Below are positions 25,927 to 34,444 of a stretch of DNA of 64,000 nt, in pieces. This stretch comes from Corynebacterium falsenii (GTDB taxonomy: Bacteria; Actinomycetota; Actinomycetes; Mycobacteriales; Mycobacteriaceae). Made by a program: the position numbers and the translations under genes. Location: positions 310,001 through 374,000 of the forward strand of contig NZ_CP083646.1 in the NCBI RefSeq assembly GCF_020099275.1, in the 5' to 3' direction. The notes beneath the pieces were generated by a model. The model had not been told where the DNA came from and searched no databases. It was given only the letters and a program-made list of their open reading frames with translations. Position 1 is the first letter of the stretch. Each line of letters begins with the position of its first letter.

Positions 25927-27384
25927 ATGCGACTCACAACGATTAATACCATGAACCTCCGCCCGGGCATTGTGCACAGCTACGGGGTGACAACCCGCAC
26001 CCGCAGCGGGTCGGTTGCCCCGCCCATTAGCTTTGACCAGCGCCAACACTGTGCCCGCGGGCCGCGCCCGGGTTCATGGATGGCGGTGAGTTTTAGCCTC
26101 CCCCGCGCCGCCACCCTGTCCCAGATCAGCACCGCGTACCACCACCTCATCGCCCACCACGGCACGATGCAGACAGTGGTGGTAAACCCGGCCGACCCTC
26201 GGCTGGAGGTGGTGAACGTGTGCCAGGGTAACTGGCACCCGGAGACCGGTGGCATGGATGGCGACGAGCAGTTCGATCCTCGCCCGATCTTGCGCGAGGT
26301 CTTTGACCGTTGTTGCAACCCGTTCGCCAGCCCGTCCCACCAGCTGTGCGTTGTTGACCACCGGGCTGGCACGGCGCAGGCCACGCGCGTGGGCGAGCCG
26401 ATGGAGGATGCGACCGTGATCATCGGCTTTGATCATTCCCACACGGATGCTTGGAGCTTGCTGGTGACGATCCGCGACTTCACGGCTCTGCTCGATGCGG
26501 TGATCAGTGGCACGGATCCGGCGACCGTGCTGACGCCCACGTTGGGCTTCGGTGATCATTCCCGGCAGTTGGTGGAGCGCAACGGCGCGCCCGAGCACGT
26601 GGTGGCCCGCTGGCACGAGCACCTAGCGGACGGGACGATGCCCGTGTTCCCAGGGGACCTCGGGGATCTCTCCGAGCCGCGGTCGCAGGTGGTGGACGTG
26701 GTTGATATTTTCGACGCCAACGAGCTCATCGCCTTCGATGATGCATCGGCCGCCCAGGACATGAGCATGTTGGGGCTGGCGGTGGCGGCGATGGCTCCGG
26801 TGAAGGCTGTATTCCCCATTCATTCGCGCCGCCAGCCGCTCACCCCTGCTGAGACCTGGGATAACGCGATGGGGTGGTTTATCACCAACTCCATCCTGGA
26901 CTGCCCGGACGTGGGGGCGGAGCCGGGCCACGCAGACGTGAGCCATGCTGCCGCTGCCCGCTCGATCATGGACGCGATCCGCGAGACAATCCAACTAGGT
27001 TCGTATCCCCTGGCGCCGATCATGGAACCGTGGGGCGGAAACGTGCCCGCTACAAAGGGAATGTTCGCGATCTCCTGGCTGGATAACCGCAAGCTGCCGG
27101 TGGATATTGAGCCAGGATTGGAACCGCAGCACATCTCCGCAGAGATCAAGACCGACGGGGTGATGGCGTGGTTCGTGTCCAATGACGACGGCATGCACCT
27201 GCGCGTGCGCTACCCGGACACCCCGGAGGCGCGGCAGTCAGTGCCGGCGTGGTGCCGGAAGGTGGTGGCCACGATGCGCGCTGAGGTGCAGGGCAGTGTG
27301 GGAGCGGGGCTGCCGGTCACGGTCTGCGCACCTGCCGCGACGCTCGCCGGATCCAAGCCGGATCCCGAACCGGCCAGCGCCTGA
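25927..27384 (+). CDS. HXXXD-type acyltransferase / condensation-domain-like protein
   Basis: The 485-residue protein contains FDHSHTDAWSL (His170, Asp174), an HXXXD motif typical of CoA-dependent acyltransferases, condensation domains and mycobacterial PapA proteins. Overall pattern (early AYHHLIAHHGTMQTVV, late MFAISWLDNRKLPVDI) suits that superfamily. PapA enzymes esterify trehalose or phthiocerol lipids, so this one may acylate an envelope glycolipid; that is inference. ATG 25927 and ATG 25951 are both possible starts. fadD and the galactan genes are nearby. The canonical Gly after the HXXXD Asp is Ala. Confidence 0.68.
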   Translation: MRLTTINTMNLRPGIVHSYGVTTRTRSGSVAPPISFDQRQHCARGPRPGSWMAVSFSLPRAATLSQISTAYHHLIAHHGTMQTVVVNPADPRLEVVNVCQGNWHPETGGMDGDEQFDPRPILREVFDRCCNPFASPSHQLCVVDHRAGTAQATRVGEPMEDATVIIGFDHSHTDAWSLLVTIRDFTALLDAVISGTDPATVLTPTLGFGDHSRQLVERNGAPEHVVARWHEHLADGTMPVFPGDLGDLSEPRSQVVDVVDIFDANELIAFDDASAAQDMSMLGLAVAAMAPVKAVFPIHSRRQPLTPAETWDNAMGWFITNSILDCPDVGAEPGHADVSHAAAARSIMDAIRETIQLGSYPLAPIMEPWGGNVPATKGMFAISWLDNRKLPVDIEPGLEPQHISAEIKTDGVMAWFVSNDDGMHLRVRYPDTPEARQSVPAWCRKVVATMRAEVQGSVGAGLPVTVCAPAATLAGSKPDPEPASA

Positions 27385-27558
27385 TCTGGAACCCACCTGG
27401 GAAATCGGGCTCCTCGCCCCCGTCTGGCTTTATCACTGCAGTGCGCAGGCGTATCCTTATTCTTTAGCCTGGCTCACGACCCACGCATCGTGGGCCGCAC
27501 CAGGTTGATCACACCAGGTTGATCGCAGCACCAGAGCCCCCGCACATAGAGGACGCCC

Positions 27559-28284
27559 GTGACCACAGCCCCCACTTCCGAACAGCGCACGCGCCGCAGC
27601 TTCAGCAAGCGCAACGTTGCGCGGCAGTTCATCCAATTCGGAATGGTCGGCGCCTCCGGTTTCATCGTCAACCAGGCGGTGTTCGTGCTGTGCAAGAAGA
27701 CTCTCGACTGGGGTTGGGACCACTCCGCAGACGATGTGCTGCTCAACCTCGTGGGTACTCAGTTCAACCTGCGCTGGTATCACCTGTTCTCCACCCTGGC
27801 TTTCATCGTGGCGAACGTCTGGAACTTCCTGCTCAACCGCTACTGGACCTTCTCCGGCGTGCCGAAGAAGGCCTGGTGGAAGCAGCTCCCGCAGTTCATG
27901 GCGGTGGGCGTCTTCGGCCTGCTCATCACGCTGGCCGTGGCCACCGCCTTGGTGAACCCCGAATCGCCCATCGCGCTGCCAGCGGATATCTTCAACGACT
28001 CCACGGGTCTACGCACCCGCGTGTACTGGGGTAACTTCATCGGCGTGATCGTGGCCGTTCCCGCGAACTTCCTGTTCAACAAGCTGTGGACCTTCCGCGC
28101 GAAGCCCGCTAAGGGCGTGCGCACCCGCGGTCCCCGCACCGCCACCCACCCCGTGGCGGCCGCGGCCACTGGAGCCCCCGACGCCGACATTATGGGCGAA
28201 ACGGACCGGGGTGGCGTCGAGAACAAGAAAGCCAACAACAGCGCAGGCGACAGTCCCACACGCGCACACAACCCCGAGGCCTAG
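27559..28284 (+). CDS. GtrA-family membrane protein with long polar tail
   Basis: The 241-residue protein has four membrane helices and the GtrA pattern FIQFGMVGASGFIVNQAVF and VANVWNFLLNRYWTFSG. GtrA proteins are small membrane proteins linked to polyprenyl-sugar handling; mycobacterial Rv3789 next to dprE1 is a member. The last 60 or so residues form a polar Ala/Thr/Asn-rich tail not needed for the fold. GTG 27559 follows GAGGACGCCC. A second GtrA gene follows after 20 bp. Confidence 0.82.
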   Translation: MTTAPTSEQRTRRSFSKRNVARQFIQFGMVGASGFIVNQAVFVLCKKTLDWGWDHSADDVLLNLVGTQFNLRWYHLFSTLAFIVANVWNFLLNRYWTFSGVPKKAWWKQLPQFMAVGVFGLLITLAVATALVNPESPIALPADIFNDSTGLRTRVYWGNFIGVIVAVPANFLFNKLWTFRAKPAKGVRTRGPRTATHPVAAAATGAPDADIMGETDRGGVENKKANNSAGDSPTRAHNPEA

Positions 28285-28304
28285 AGACCCCAAAAGGACA
28301 AACG

Positions 28305-28751
28305 ATGGCAAAAACCGTGAATGGTGAACCGTACGCCGCGAAGTACCCGGTCACCACGATGATGGAATCGCAGCTGGTGCGGTTCATCCTCGTGGGCGGG
28401 TTCAGCGCCATTGTGGACTTCGGGTCCACGGCGATCTTCCACTTCGGGCTGGGGTTCAGCGACACGCTATCGAAGTCGCTGGGCTTCGTGCTGGGAACGC
28501 TGACGGCGTACATCATCAACCGCCGGTGGACGTTCCAGGCCGAGCCTTCCACGTTCCGGTTCGTGGTGACGATGGTGTCCTACGCCCTGACCTTTGGCGT
28601 ACAGGTGGGGCTCTACAAGGTGTTCATCCCGGTGCTGGAGGGGATGGACCTCAGTGCATTCTGGATTCGCGTGTGGAGCTTCGTGATCGCGCAAGGCACG
28701 GCGACGGTGCTGAACTTCCTGATCCAGAAGTTCCTGATCTTCAAGAAGTAG
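28305..28751 (+). CDS. GtrA-family membrane protein (Rv3789-like)
   Basis: This 148-residue, four-helix GtrA protein (VRFILVGGFSAIVDFGSTAI, GTLTAYIINRRWTF, NFLIQKFLIFKK) has the normal family length. ATG 28305 is preceded by AAAAGGACAAACG. It is in an operon with the longer GtrA gene. By position near dprE1 it is the better match to Rv3789, proposed to act in arabinose-donor transport or as an anchor for arabinosyltransferase work; this role is inferred by context. Confidence 0.85.
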   Translation: MAKTVNGEPYAAKYPVTTMMESQLVRFILVGGFSAIVDFGSTAIFHFGLGFSDTLSKSLGFVLGTLTAYIINRRWTFQAEPSTFRFVVTMVSYALTFGVQVGLYKVFIPVLEGMDLSAFWIRVWSFVIAQGTATVLNFLIQKFLIFKK

Positions 28752-28758
28752 CTCGCGG

Positions 28759-29997
28759 TTAGTGCTGCAGGAGGAAGCGGTACATCTCCAACCGATCCAC
28801 CAAGGAGCTGCGCTGCACGAGCGGCACCGTGGTCTCCTCCGGCGACGGCGACCAGCTATCCGCACCGGCCATCGCCAGGACCTTCCGGGTGCGGGTGCAG
28901 AGCTCGCGCACGGCGTTGGCGCTAGTTCCGGGGTAGCCCGCCAGGGTCATGAACGCCTCGCGGACCCGCTCAGCGTCATCGTCTTTGACCAGCGTGGACA
29001 GGGCGATGATGTGCGCCCACGCCGCGGCGCGGGCCTTGGGCTCGTGTTCCACGGGCGCGTCGGCGAGTAGTTCCGCGGCCTGTTCCGACACGACCGCCGG
29101 GCGGTCCAGATCCAGCGATTGCAGCAGCGGAATGAACTCACAGCTCTCCGGGGACTCCAGCCAGCGGCGCAGCTCCGGTTTCACGGCTCCGAGGACATGC
29201 TCGACCGTGGCCTCGCCCGCCAGTTCCACGTTGATTTCCGCCACGCTGGGCCATTTGCGGATCTTGAGCGGGTGCTGGCGCAGCGCGGGGGCGCTGTTGC
29301 TGTCCGCACTGTTGGCGCTGTTCGCACCGCTGGCACTGACGCTCCGTCGCGCACTGAGCCGCACGCTCACATAATCGCAGCTCACCAGCTTCGCATCGGG
29401 AACGGACTCCAACCCATCGCCACCATGCGACGCCAACACGCCGTGCAGCCCAAGCGCCCTACTGATCGTGTCCTCCGCCTGGCCGCACAGTTCCTCACCG
29501 GCGCGCACGTCGCGGTGATCCACCACAGTCACGCTGAAGTAGAACTCCCCCACCACGAGCAACCCAGTCATGCCCACGGCGCGCTCGCCTTCGCACGCCT
29601 GCCACAGCGACGTGCCCATGGACTCCACACCATCCAAGCCCTGCGCGGCGTACGTCCTGCCGGAGATGCGGAAGCTCCACGGCTCGCCGACCGCGTGCGG
29701 CTGGTGGTAGTCCTGCCTTTCCACACGCTCTGGCCAGCCGTAACAGGTCAAAATGGCATCGGCGGCGTCGGCGATACTGAGCCCGGCATCCAGCACCACC
29801 AGGCGCGAATACAGGCCCCCGGCGGCCTGGTGTTGCACGGACACGAGGTACATGTGCCGGTGCATTCGGCGCTCCAGCGCGGAGGACCCGAAGTCTGCTC
29901 CGCCGCGCCCACCGGCGTTGCTGCCGCCGGCGAAAATGATTCCCTGAGCATGCGAATCGTCCCCGCCGGGGAATCGGATCACACGCTCACTGTTCAT
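28759..29997 (-). CDS. Hypothetical protein with a possible pRiA4b-like N-terminal domain
   Basis: The 412-residue soluble protein has the N-terminal segment YLVSVQHQAAGGLYSRLVVL and AILTCYGWPE, which loosely resembles the plasmid pRiA4b ORF-3 domain. A low-complexity Ser/Ala/Asn stretch (SASGANSANSADSNSAPALR) divides it from a helical C-terminal half ending DRLEMYRFLLQH. No catalytic motif is visible. Its start overlaps the upstream gene's stop (29994-29997), so the pair is coupled. The domain match is weak and made by eye. Confidence 0.55.
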   Translation of the reverse strand: MNSERVIRFPGGDDSHAQGIIFAGGSNAGGRGGADFGSSALERRMHRHMYLVSVQHQAAGGLYSRLVVLDAGLSIADAADAILTCYGWPERVERQDYHQPHAVGEPWSFRISGRTYAAQGLDGVESMGTSLWQACEGERAVGMTGLLVVGEFYFSVTVVDHRDVRAGEELCGQAEDTISRALGLHGVLASHGGDGLESVPDAKLVSCDYVSVRLSARRSVSASGANSANSADSNSAPALRQHPLKIRKWPSVAEINVELAGEATVEHVLGAVKPELRRWLESPESCEFIPLLQSLDLDRPAVVSEQAAELLADAPVEHEPKARAAAWAHIIALSTLVKDDDAERVREAFMTLAGYPGTSANAVRELCTRTRKVLAMAGADSWSPSPEETTVPLVQRSSLVDRLEMYRFLLQH

Positions 29998-30653
29998 GCC
30001 GTCAAGCGTAGTGGCACTCCCTGCAGCTCGCTGAGTGAGTCATCGACCTCTCCGAGCCTGCGCACGCGCAGTTTGTCGAACGCATTCCACTGCCGGATCC
30101 ACGCGCGCAGCCCCTTGGCCGTGGCGAGCGCATCGGTGATCGCGCTGGTCGTGGCCGGATCTTGCCCCTCGGTTTCGGGCGCGCGCGCCGCATCTGGCTC
30201 GAGTGGCTCGACCGTTCCCCACGCCGGTTGCCGCTTTTCTGGGAATTCCTTGGCAAACGTTTCCTTCGCTCCCGCGATGGCTTCCTCGGCCGCGTGTTGG
30301 GTGGCCGCACGGTCGATGATCGGCAGGTCTTTATCGTCGACGCCACCACGCACGTCCTCCACCGATACCCCCTCGGTGAGCAGCACGGGGTATCGCAGCA
30401 AGGTGGTGAGGATGGAGCGCTGGTCACTGCGATTTTCAATCCAGTCGGCGGAGCTGGCGAAGCCCTGGATGCCGTCCGCGGTGATGACCCACGCGCCAGA
30501 GAAGTCTCCGAGGGTGACGGTGGGATCGGTTTCCACCTGCCAGACGGCGTAGACGGGCCCGCGCTCGCCCTCGGCGCGGGCGAGCACCATGATGGGATCG
30601 AACTGGGGTGCTGCCGTGGGGGCTGGTGAGGGGGCTGGTGCTTGGTCGCTCAT
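29994..30653 (-). CDS. Hypothetical protein, coupled to the following gene
   Basis: The 219-residue protein has a Pro/Ala-rich start (MSDQAPAPSPAPTAAPQFDP), then a compact domain with VYAVWQVETDPTVTLGDFSG and ADGIQGFASSADWIENRS, and a charged helical C-terminus. I do not recognise a family. The ATGA-type overlap with the next gene suggests they work together. It is divergent from a small gene at 30700, and the only promoter space is about 45 bp. Confidence 0.55.
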   Translation of the reverse strand: MSDQAPAPSPAPTAAPQFDPIMVLARAEGERGPVYAVWQVETDPTVTLGDFSGAWVITADGIQGFASSADWIENRSDQRSILTTLLRYPVLLTEGVSVEDVRGGVDDKDLPIIDRAATQHAAEEAIAGAKETFAKEFPEKRQPAWGTVEPLEPDAARAPETEGQDPATTSAITDALATAKGLRAWIRQWNAFDKLRVRRLGEVDDSLSELQGVPLRLTA

Positions 30654-30699
30654 GGCACCCCATCATAACCGCGTGCGCTGGCACAGTAAGCTGCACATC

Positions 30700-30993
30700 A
30701 TGGCAGTCTTTGACTTTTTCTCCCGCAAGAAGCGCAGCCCAGAGGACCAGGAGCAACGTGCGAACCCGGTGCGGGTTGGTGGCGTCGGCGAAAAAAGCTC
30801 CTACGAAGCATCCACGCGCACAAACCTGCCACTCAACGAGTTCATGACACGCCTCATGGCCCAGGAACTTCCCATCCTGGATAGCACCAGCAGGCAACGG
30901 GTCAACGACATCCTCCGAAGCTACGACGGCCCCGAAATCACCAGCGTGGAGGAACTGCCGGAGGAGATCCGGCAGATTATGGAGCTGTATTAA
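30700..30993 (+). CDS. Small conserved-looking hypothetical protein
   Basis: 97 residues start [20 protein letters not shown]. The middle ([19 protein letters not shown], then [12 protein letters not shown]) looks helical and the C-terminus is acidic ([14 protein letters not shown]). There is no membrane segment. ATG 30700 is the first start with coding-like sequence after it. It is 85 bp upstream of dprE1 and may share its promoter. Function unknown. Confidence 0.55.
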   Translation: MAVFDFFSRKKRSPEDQEQRANPVRVGGVGEKSSYEASTRTNLPLNEFMTRLMAQELPILDSTSRQRVNDILRSYDGPEITSVEELPEEIRQIMELY

Positions 30994-31078
30994 AACTCCC
31001 CGTGAGAACCCAGGGAACCACTCCCAACCGGCCTGTTTGAAAGCGGGCCTGAGCAGTCGCTGTACTAGGGTGGGAACT

Positions 31079-32491
31079 ATGGATTTGCAGACCAGCACGA
31101 AAACTCTCACCGGGTGGGGGCGCACCGCGCCGACCACCGCAGAGGTTCTTAAGACTCCCGATGTGGATGTCATCGCCAAGGCCGTGGCGCAGGTCGCCGA
31201 TGATAACGCCGATAAGCCCGCCCACCTGCAGCGTGGTGTGATCGCCCGTGGCATGGGGCGCTCCTACGGCGACCCCGCTATGAACGCCGGCGGGCTTGTC
31301 ATCGACATGCAGGAGCTCAACCAGATCTACAGCATCGACCCCGACAACGCCCTCGTGGATGTCGATGCGGGCGTGACCCTGGATCAGCTCATGAAGGCCG
31401 CCCTGCCCTACGGCCTATGGGTACCGGTGCTGCCGGGCACCCGCCAGGTCACCATCGGCGGCGCCATCGGCCCGGACATTCACGGCAAGAACCACCACTC
31501 CGCAGGCTCCTTCGGCAACCACGTTGTGTCGATGGAACTGCTGGTGGCCGACGGCCGGGTGCTCCACCTCGAGCCCGAAGGTAGCGAGGACGACCCGGAT
31601 GGCGAACTGTTCTGGGCCACCGTGGGCGGCATGGGCCTGACCGGCATCATCCTGCGCGCGAAGATCCGCATGACCAAGACGGAGACCGCGTACTTCATCG
31701 CCGACGGCGACCTCACGCACTCCCTGGACGAGACGATCGCATTCCACTCGGACGGCTCCGAGCACAATTACACCTACTCGTCCGCGTGGTTCGACGCGAT
31801 CTCGGGCGGTAAGAAGCTGGGCCGCGCCGCCATTTCGCGCGGTAGCCTGGCCACGCTCGACCAGCTCAAGGAACTCGCGCCGAAGCTGGCCAAGGACCCG
31901 CTGAAGTTCAATGCGCCGCAGCTCATGACGGTGCCGGATATCTTCCCGAGCTTCACCATGAACAAGCTGTCCATGATTGCCATCGGCGAGCTGTGGTGGC
32001 TGAAGTCCGGCGAATACCGCAACTCCGTGCAGAACCTCACGCAGTTCTACCAGCCGCTGGACCTCATCGGCGAGTGGAACCGTGGCTACGGTTCTAAGGG
32101 CTTCCTGCAGTACCAGTTCGTGGTGCCCACCGAAGCTGTGGAGCCGTTCAAGGAGATCATCCGCGACATCCAGGCTTCCGGCCACTACTCCGCGCTCAAC
32201 GTGTTCAAGCTGTTCGGCGAGGGCAACCGCGCGCCGCTGTCCTACCCGATGCCGGGCTGGAACGTGTGCGTGGACTTCCCGATCAAGCCGGGTCTCGGCG
32301 CGTTCCTCGATGACCTCGACCGCCGCGTCATGGAGTTCGGCGGCCGCCTGTACTTGGCGAAGGAGTCCCGCACCTCTGCGGAGAACTTCCACAAGATGTA
32401 CCCCGGCCTCGAGGGCTGGTTGAAGACCCGCAACGAGATCGACCCGACCGGCGTGTTCGCATCGGACATGTCCCGCCGCCTGGAGCTTTAG
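31079..32491 (+). CDS. dprE1: Decaprenylphosphoryl-beta-D-ribose 2'-oxidase
   Basis: The 470-residue FAD-dependent oxidase has [13 protein letters not shown] (FAD-binding), [19 protein letters not shown] and a [14 protein letters not shown] segment. Cys397 here aligns by motif with Cys387 of M. tuberculosis DprE1, the residue trapped by benzothiazinones. It oxidises DPR to the keto intermediate, which DprE2 reduces to DPA, the arabinose donor for arabinogalactan and lipoarabinomannan. ATG 31079 starts the expected N-terminus ([18 protein letters not shown]). dprE2 follows after 31 bp. Confidence 0.95.
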   Translation: MDLQTSTKTLTGWGRTAPTTAEVLKTPDVDVIAKAVAQVADDNADKPAHLQRGVIARGMGRSYGDPAMNAGGLVIDMQELNQIYSIDPDNALVDVDAGVTLDQLMKAALPYGLWVPVLPGTRQVTIGGAIGPDIHGKNHHSAGSFGNHVVSMELLVADGRVLHLEPEGSEDDPDGELFWATVGGMGLTGIILRAKIRMTKTETAYFIADGDLTHSLDETIAFHSDGSEHNYTYSSAWFDAISGGKKLGRAAISRGSLATLDQLKELAPKLAKDPLKFNAPQLMTVPDIFPSFTMNKLSMIAIGELWWLKSGEYRNSVQNLTQFYQPLDLIGEWNRGYGSKGFLQYQFVVPTEAVEPFKEIIRDIQASGHYSALNVFKLFGEGNRAPLSYPMPGWNVCVDFPIKPGLGAFLDDLDRRVMEFGGRLYLAKESRTSAENFHKMYPGLEGWLKTRNEIDPTGVFASDMSRRLEL

Positions 32492-32522
32492 AGCTCACGA
32501 GCATTAAGGAGAATCCCCACCA

Positions 32523-33281
32523 ATGATTGATGCTGTAGGAAAACCCCAATCCATCCTGCTGCTCGGCGGCGCCTCCGACATGGGCCTGGCCGTTGTCGAG
32601 GAGTTCCTCACCCGCGGCCCGGCGCGTGTCATCCTGGCCGCCCGGCCCGGCGAGTCGCTGGATGAGGCCACCCAGCGCGCGAAGGCCGCTGGCGCCTCCG
32701 AGGTCATCCCCGTGGAGTTCGACGCGATTGACTTCGATTCCCACCCCGCCGTGTTCGAGGAGATTTTCAGCCACGGCGACGTGGACATCGCCATCGTGGC
32801 TTTCGGCATCCTCGGCGACAACGAGCAGCAGTGGACGAACCAGAAGCTGGCCGTCCAGGCCGCCCAGGTGAACTTCACCGGCGCCGTATCCGTGGGCGTG
32901 CTGCTGGCTGATTACATGAAGAAGCAGGGTCACGGCCAGATCGTGGCCTTCTCCACCGTGGCTGGCGAGATGGTTCGCCGCTCCAACTTCGTGTACGGCT
33001 CCACCAAGGCCGGCCTCGACGGTTTCTACCGGATGCTCGGCGAGGCACTGCGCGGCACCGGCGTGCGCGTGCTCACTGTGCGCCCGGGCCAGGTTCGCAC
33101 GAACATGACCAAGGACCTTGACGATGCCCCGCTGACCGTCGATAAGGAAGACGCAGCCAAGGCCATCGCCAACGCTGTGGATAAGAAGAAGACGCTGATC
33201 TGGGTTCACCCACTGTTCCAGCCGATCATGTTTATCCTCAAGCACCTGCCGCTGCCGATTATCCGCAAGCTGCCGCTGTAG
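32523..33281 (+). CDS. dprE2: Decaprenylphosphoryl-2-keto-ribose reductase
   Basis: The 252-residue short-chain dehydrogenase has nucleotide-binding LLLGGASDMGLAVVEEFL and catalytic Ser/Tyr/Lys in AFSTVAGEM and YGSTKAG. It completes epimerisation of DPR to DPA with DprE1. The ATG at 32523 follows AAGGAGAATCCCCACC. The mycobacterial order continues with aftA; here the next gene is an unrelated FAD protein, 217 bp on. Confidence 0.95.
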   Translation: MIDAVGKPQSILLLGGASDMGLAVVEEFLTRGPARVILAARPGESLDEATQRAKAAGASEVIPVEFDAIDFDSHPAVFEEIFSHGDVDIAIVAFGILGDNEQQWTNQKLAVQAAQVNFTGAVSVGVLLADYMKKQGHGQIVAFSTVAGEMVRRSNFVYGSTKAGLDGFYRMLGEALRGTGVRVLTVRPGQVRTNMTKDLDDAPLTVDKEDAAKAIANAVDKKKTLIWVHPLFQPIMFILKHLPLPIIRKLPL

Positions 33282-33498
33282 GCCCCACCCGGCCGACTGC
33301 TTGTTCAGCCGGTACAAAAACATATCGACATGTGCACGCAATGAACGATATCCCGGCGCACTTCGGCAATCCCCTGACCAGCTCAATCCGCCTTCATTAT
33401 CATGCACCCACGCATGTTTTGTTCGCGCAAATCCAGACCCCGCGAAGGCCTCAGTGCGTACGTAGAAATTATTCACAACCTTGAAGGCGGATGTTTTC

Positions 33499-34386
33499 AT
33501 GTTTAAGCCTTATCGGCGCCCCACTGTCGCCGTCATTGGCGCTGGTCCGGCCGGATGCGCCGCTGCTGCTGAATGCGCGTTCTCTGGTTTCGAAACTTCT
33601 TTGTTCGACGCCAACACGCAGCCCGGCGGAACAATCGTCAACGGTGCTTCCTCCGGCGGCGCTGCCTCTGGTTCCCACCAGGGCTCAGCCGAGCTGACGA
33701 AGCGCTACCACTTCAACGTTCCTTACCTGAAGCTTACCGACACGGACGGCTCAGTCGCCTCGTTCGTCACGCACCTCGAGGCGGCCCTCAACGCCGCTGG
33801 TGCGAAGCTAGAATTGGGCGCCACCGTTACTACCGCAACGTTCGACGAGGAGCGCGGCCAGTGGGCTGTGGCCTCGGAAACCAGCAATGGTTCGGAGCGC
33901 CCCGTCGAGTACTTCGACATCGTTGTGCGCGCCACCGGCTCGTCCGCCTCGAACGGTGTCCGCCCGCCCGCGTTCAAGGCCGCAACCGGCCCGGGCATCA
34001 AGGAGGACGAGACGGATCACCTGCACCTCGGCATTCACCCCATCGGGTTGCCGAATGCGCTGTTCGTCGACGGCCCGTACCCGGCCAATGGCCTCGATAG
34101 CCGCCTAATGCGTAAGAAGCCGCTGGCCATCGCCGAGGCGCGTGGTGAGTACTGCCGCCGTTACGCCCGCTTCCTCGAGGTCAACGGCCCCGGCGAACTG
34201 CGTGTTCAGCCTGACCACTGGTTGGCCCAGCAGGCTACTGTGAAGCAAGAGATCGCCAACCTGACCTCGTTCGAGCCTTTCCCTTACAAGGTGTACCTGC
34301 TGGCCGATTCGGAGAAGGCTTCTTCGAAGGCTTCTTCGAAGGCCTCTTCAAAGGCCCCTTCAAAAACCAAGGCCACCGCCAAGTAA
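33499..34386 (+). CDS. FAD/NAD(P)-binding oxidoreductase-like protein
   Basis: The 295-residue protein has an N-terminal dinucleotide motif VAVIGAGPAGCAAAAECA and a second conserved ATG-like motif IVVRATGSSASNG, as in flavin monooxygenases and dehydrogenases, but is shorter than full-length monooxygenases. The C-terminus carries a 4-fold KASS-type repeat encoded by 12-bp DNA units (about 34317-34364) and then a Lys/Ala tail. ATG 33499 follows AAGGCGG. The next gene, an MpaB-type oxygenase, is 58 bp away, so they are probably co-expressed; the FAD protein might supply electrons to it. That is inferred. Confidence 0.7.
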   Translation: MFKPYRRPTVAVIGAGPAGCAAAAECAFSGFETSLFDANTQPGGTIVNGASSGGAASGSHQGSAELTKRYHFNVPYLKLTDTDGSVASFVTHLEAALNAAGAKLELGATVTTATFDEERGQWAVASETSNGSERPVEYFDIVVRATGSSASNGVRPPAFKAATGPGIKEDETDHLHLGIHPIGLPNALFVDGPYPANGLDSRLMRKKPLAIAEARGEYCRRYARFLEVNGPGELRVQPDHWLAQQATVKQEIANLTSFEPFPYKVYLLADSEKASSKASSKASSKAPSKTKATAK

Positions 34387-34444
34387 CATCCCCCGCTGAT
34401 TTCTCCCGCAGTGTTGTTCAGTGCGGGGTACTAAGGAGTTTCTC

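Noticed and set aside
29119..30552. A 477-codon plus-strand open frame
   Set aside because: It lies antisense across two coupled minus-strand genes, and composition (His, Arg, Ala, Val) is that of a shadow frame.
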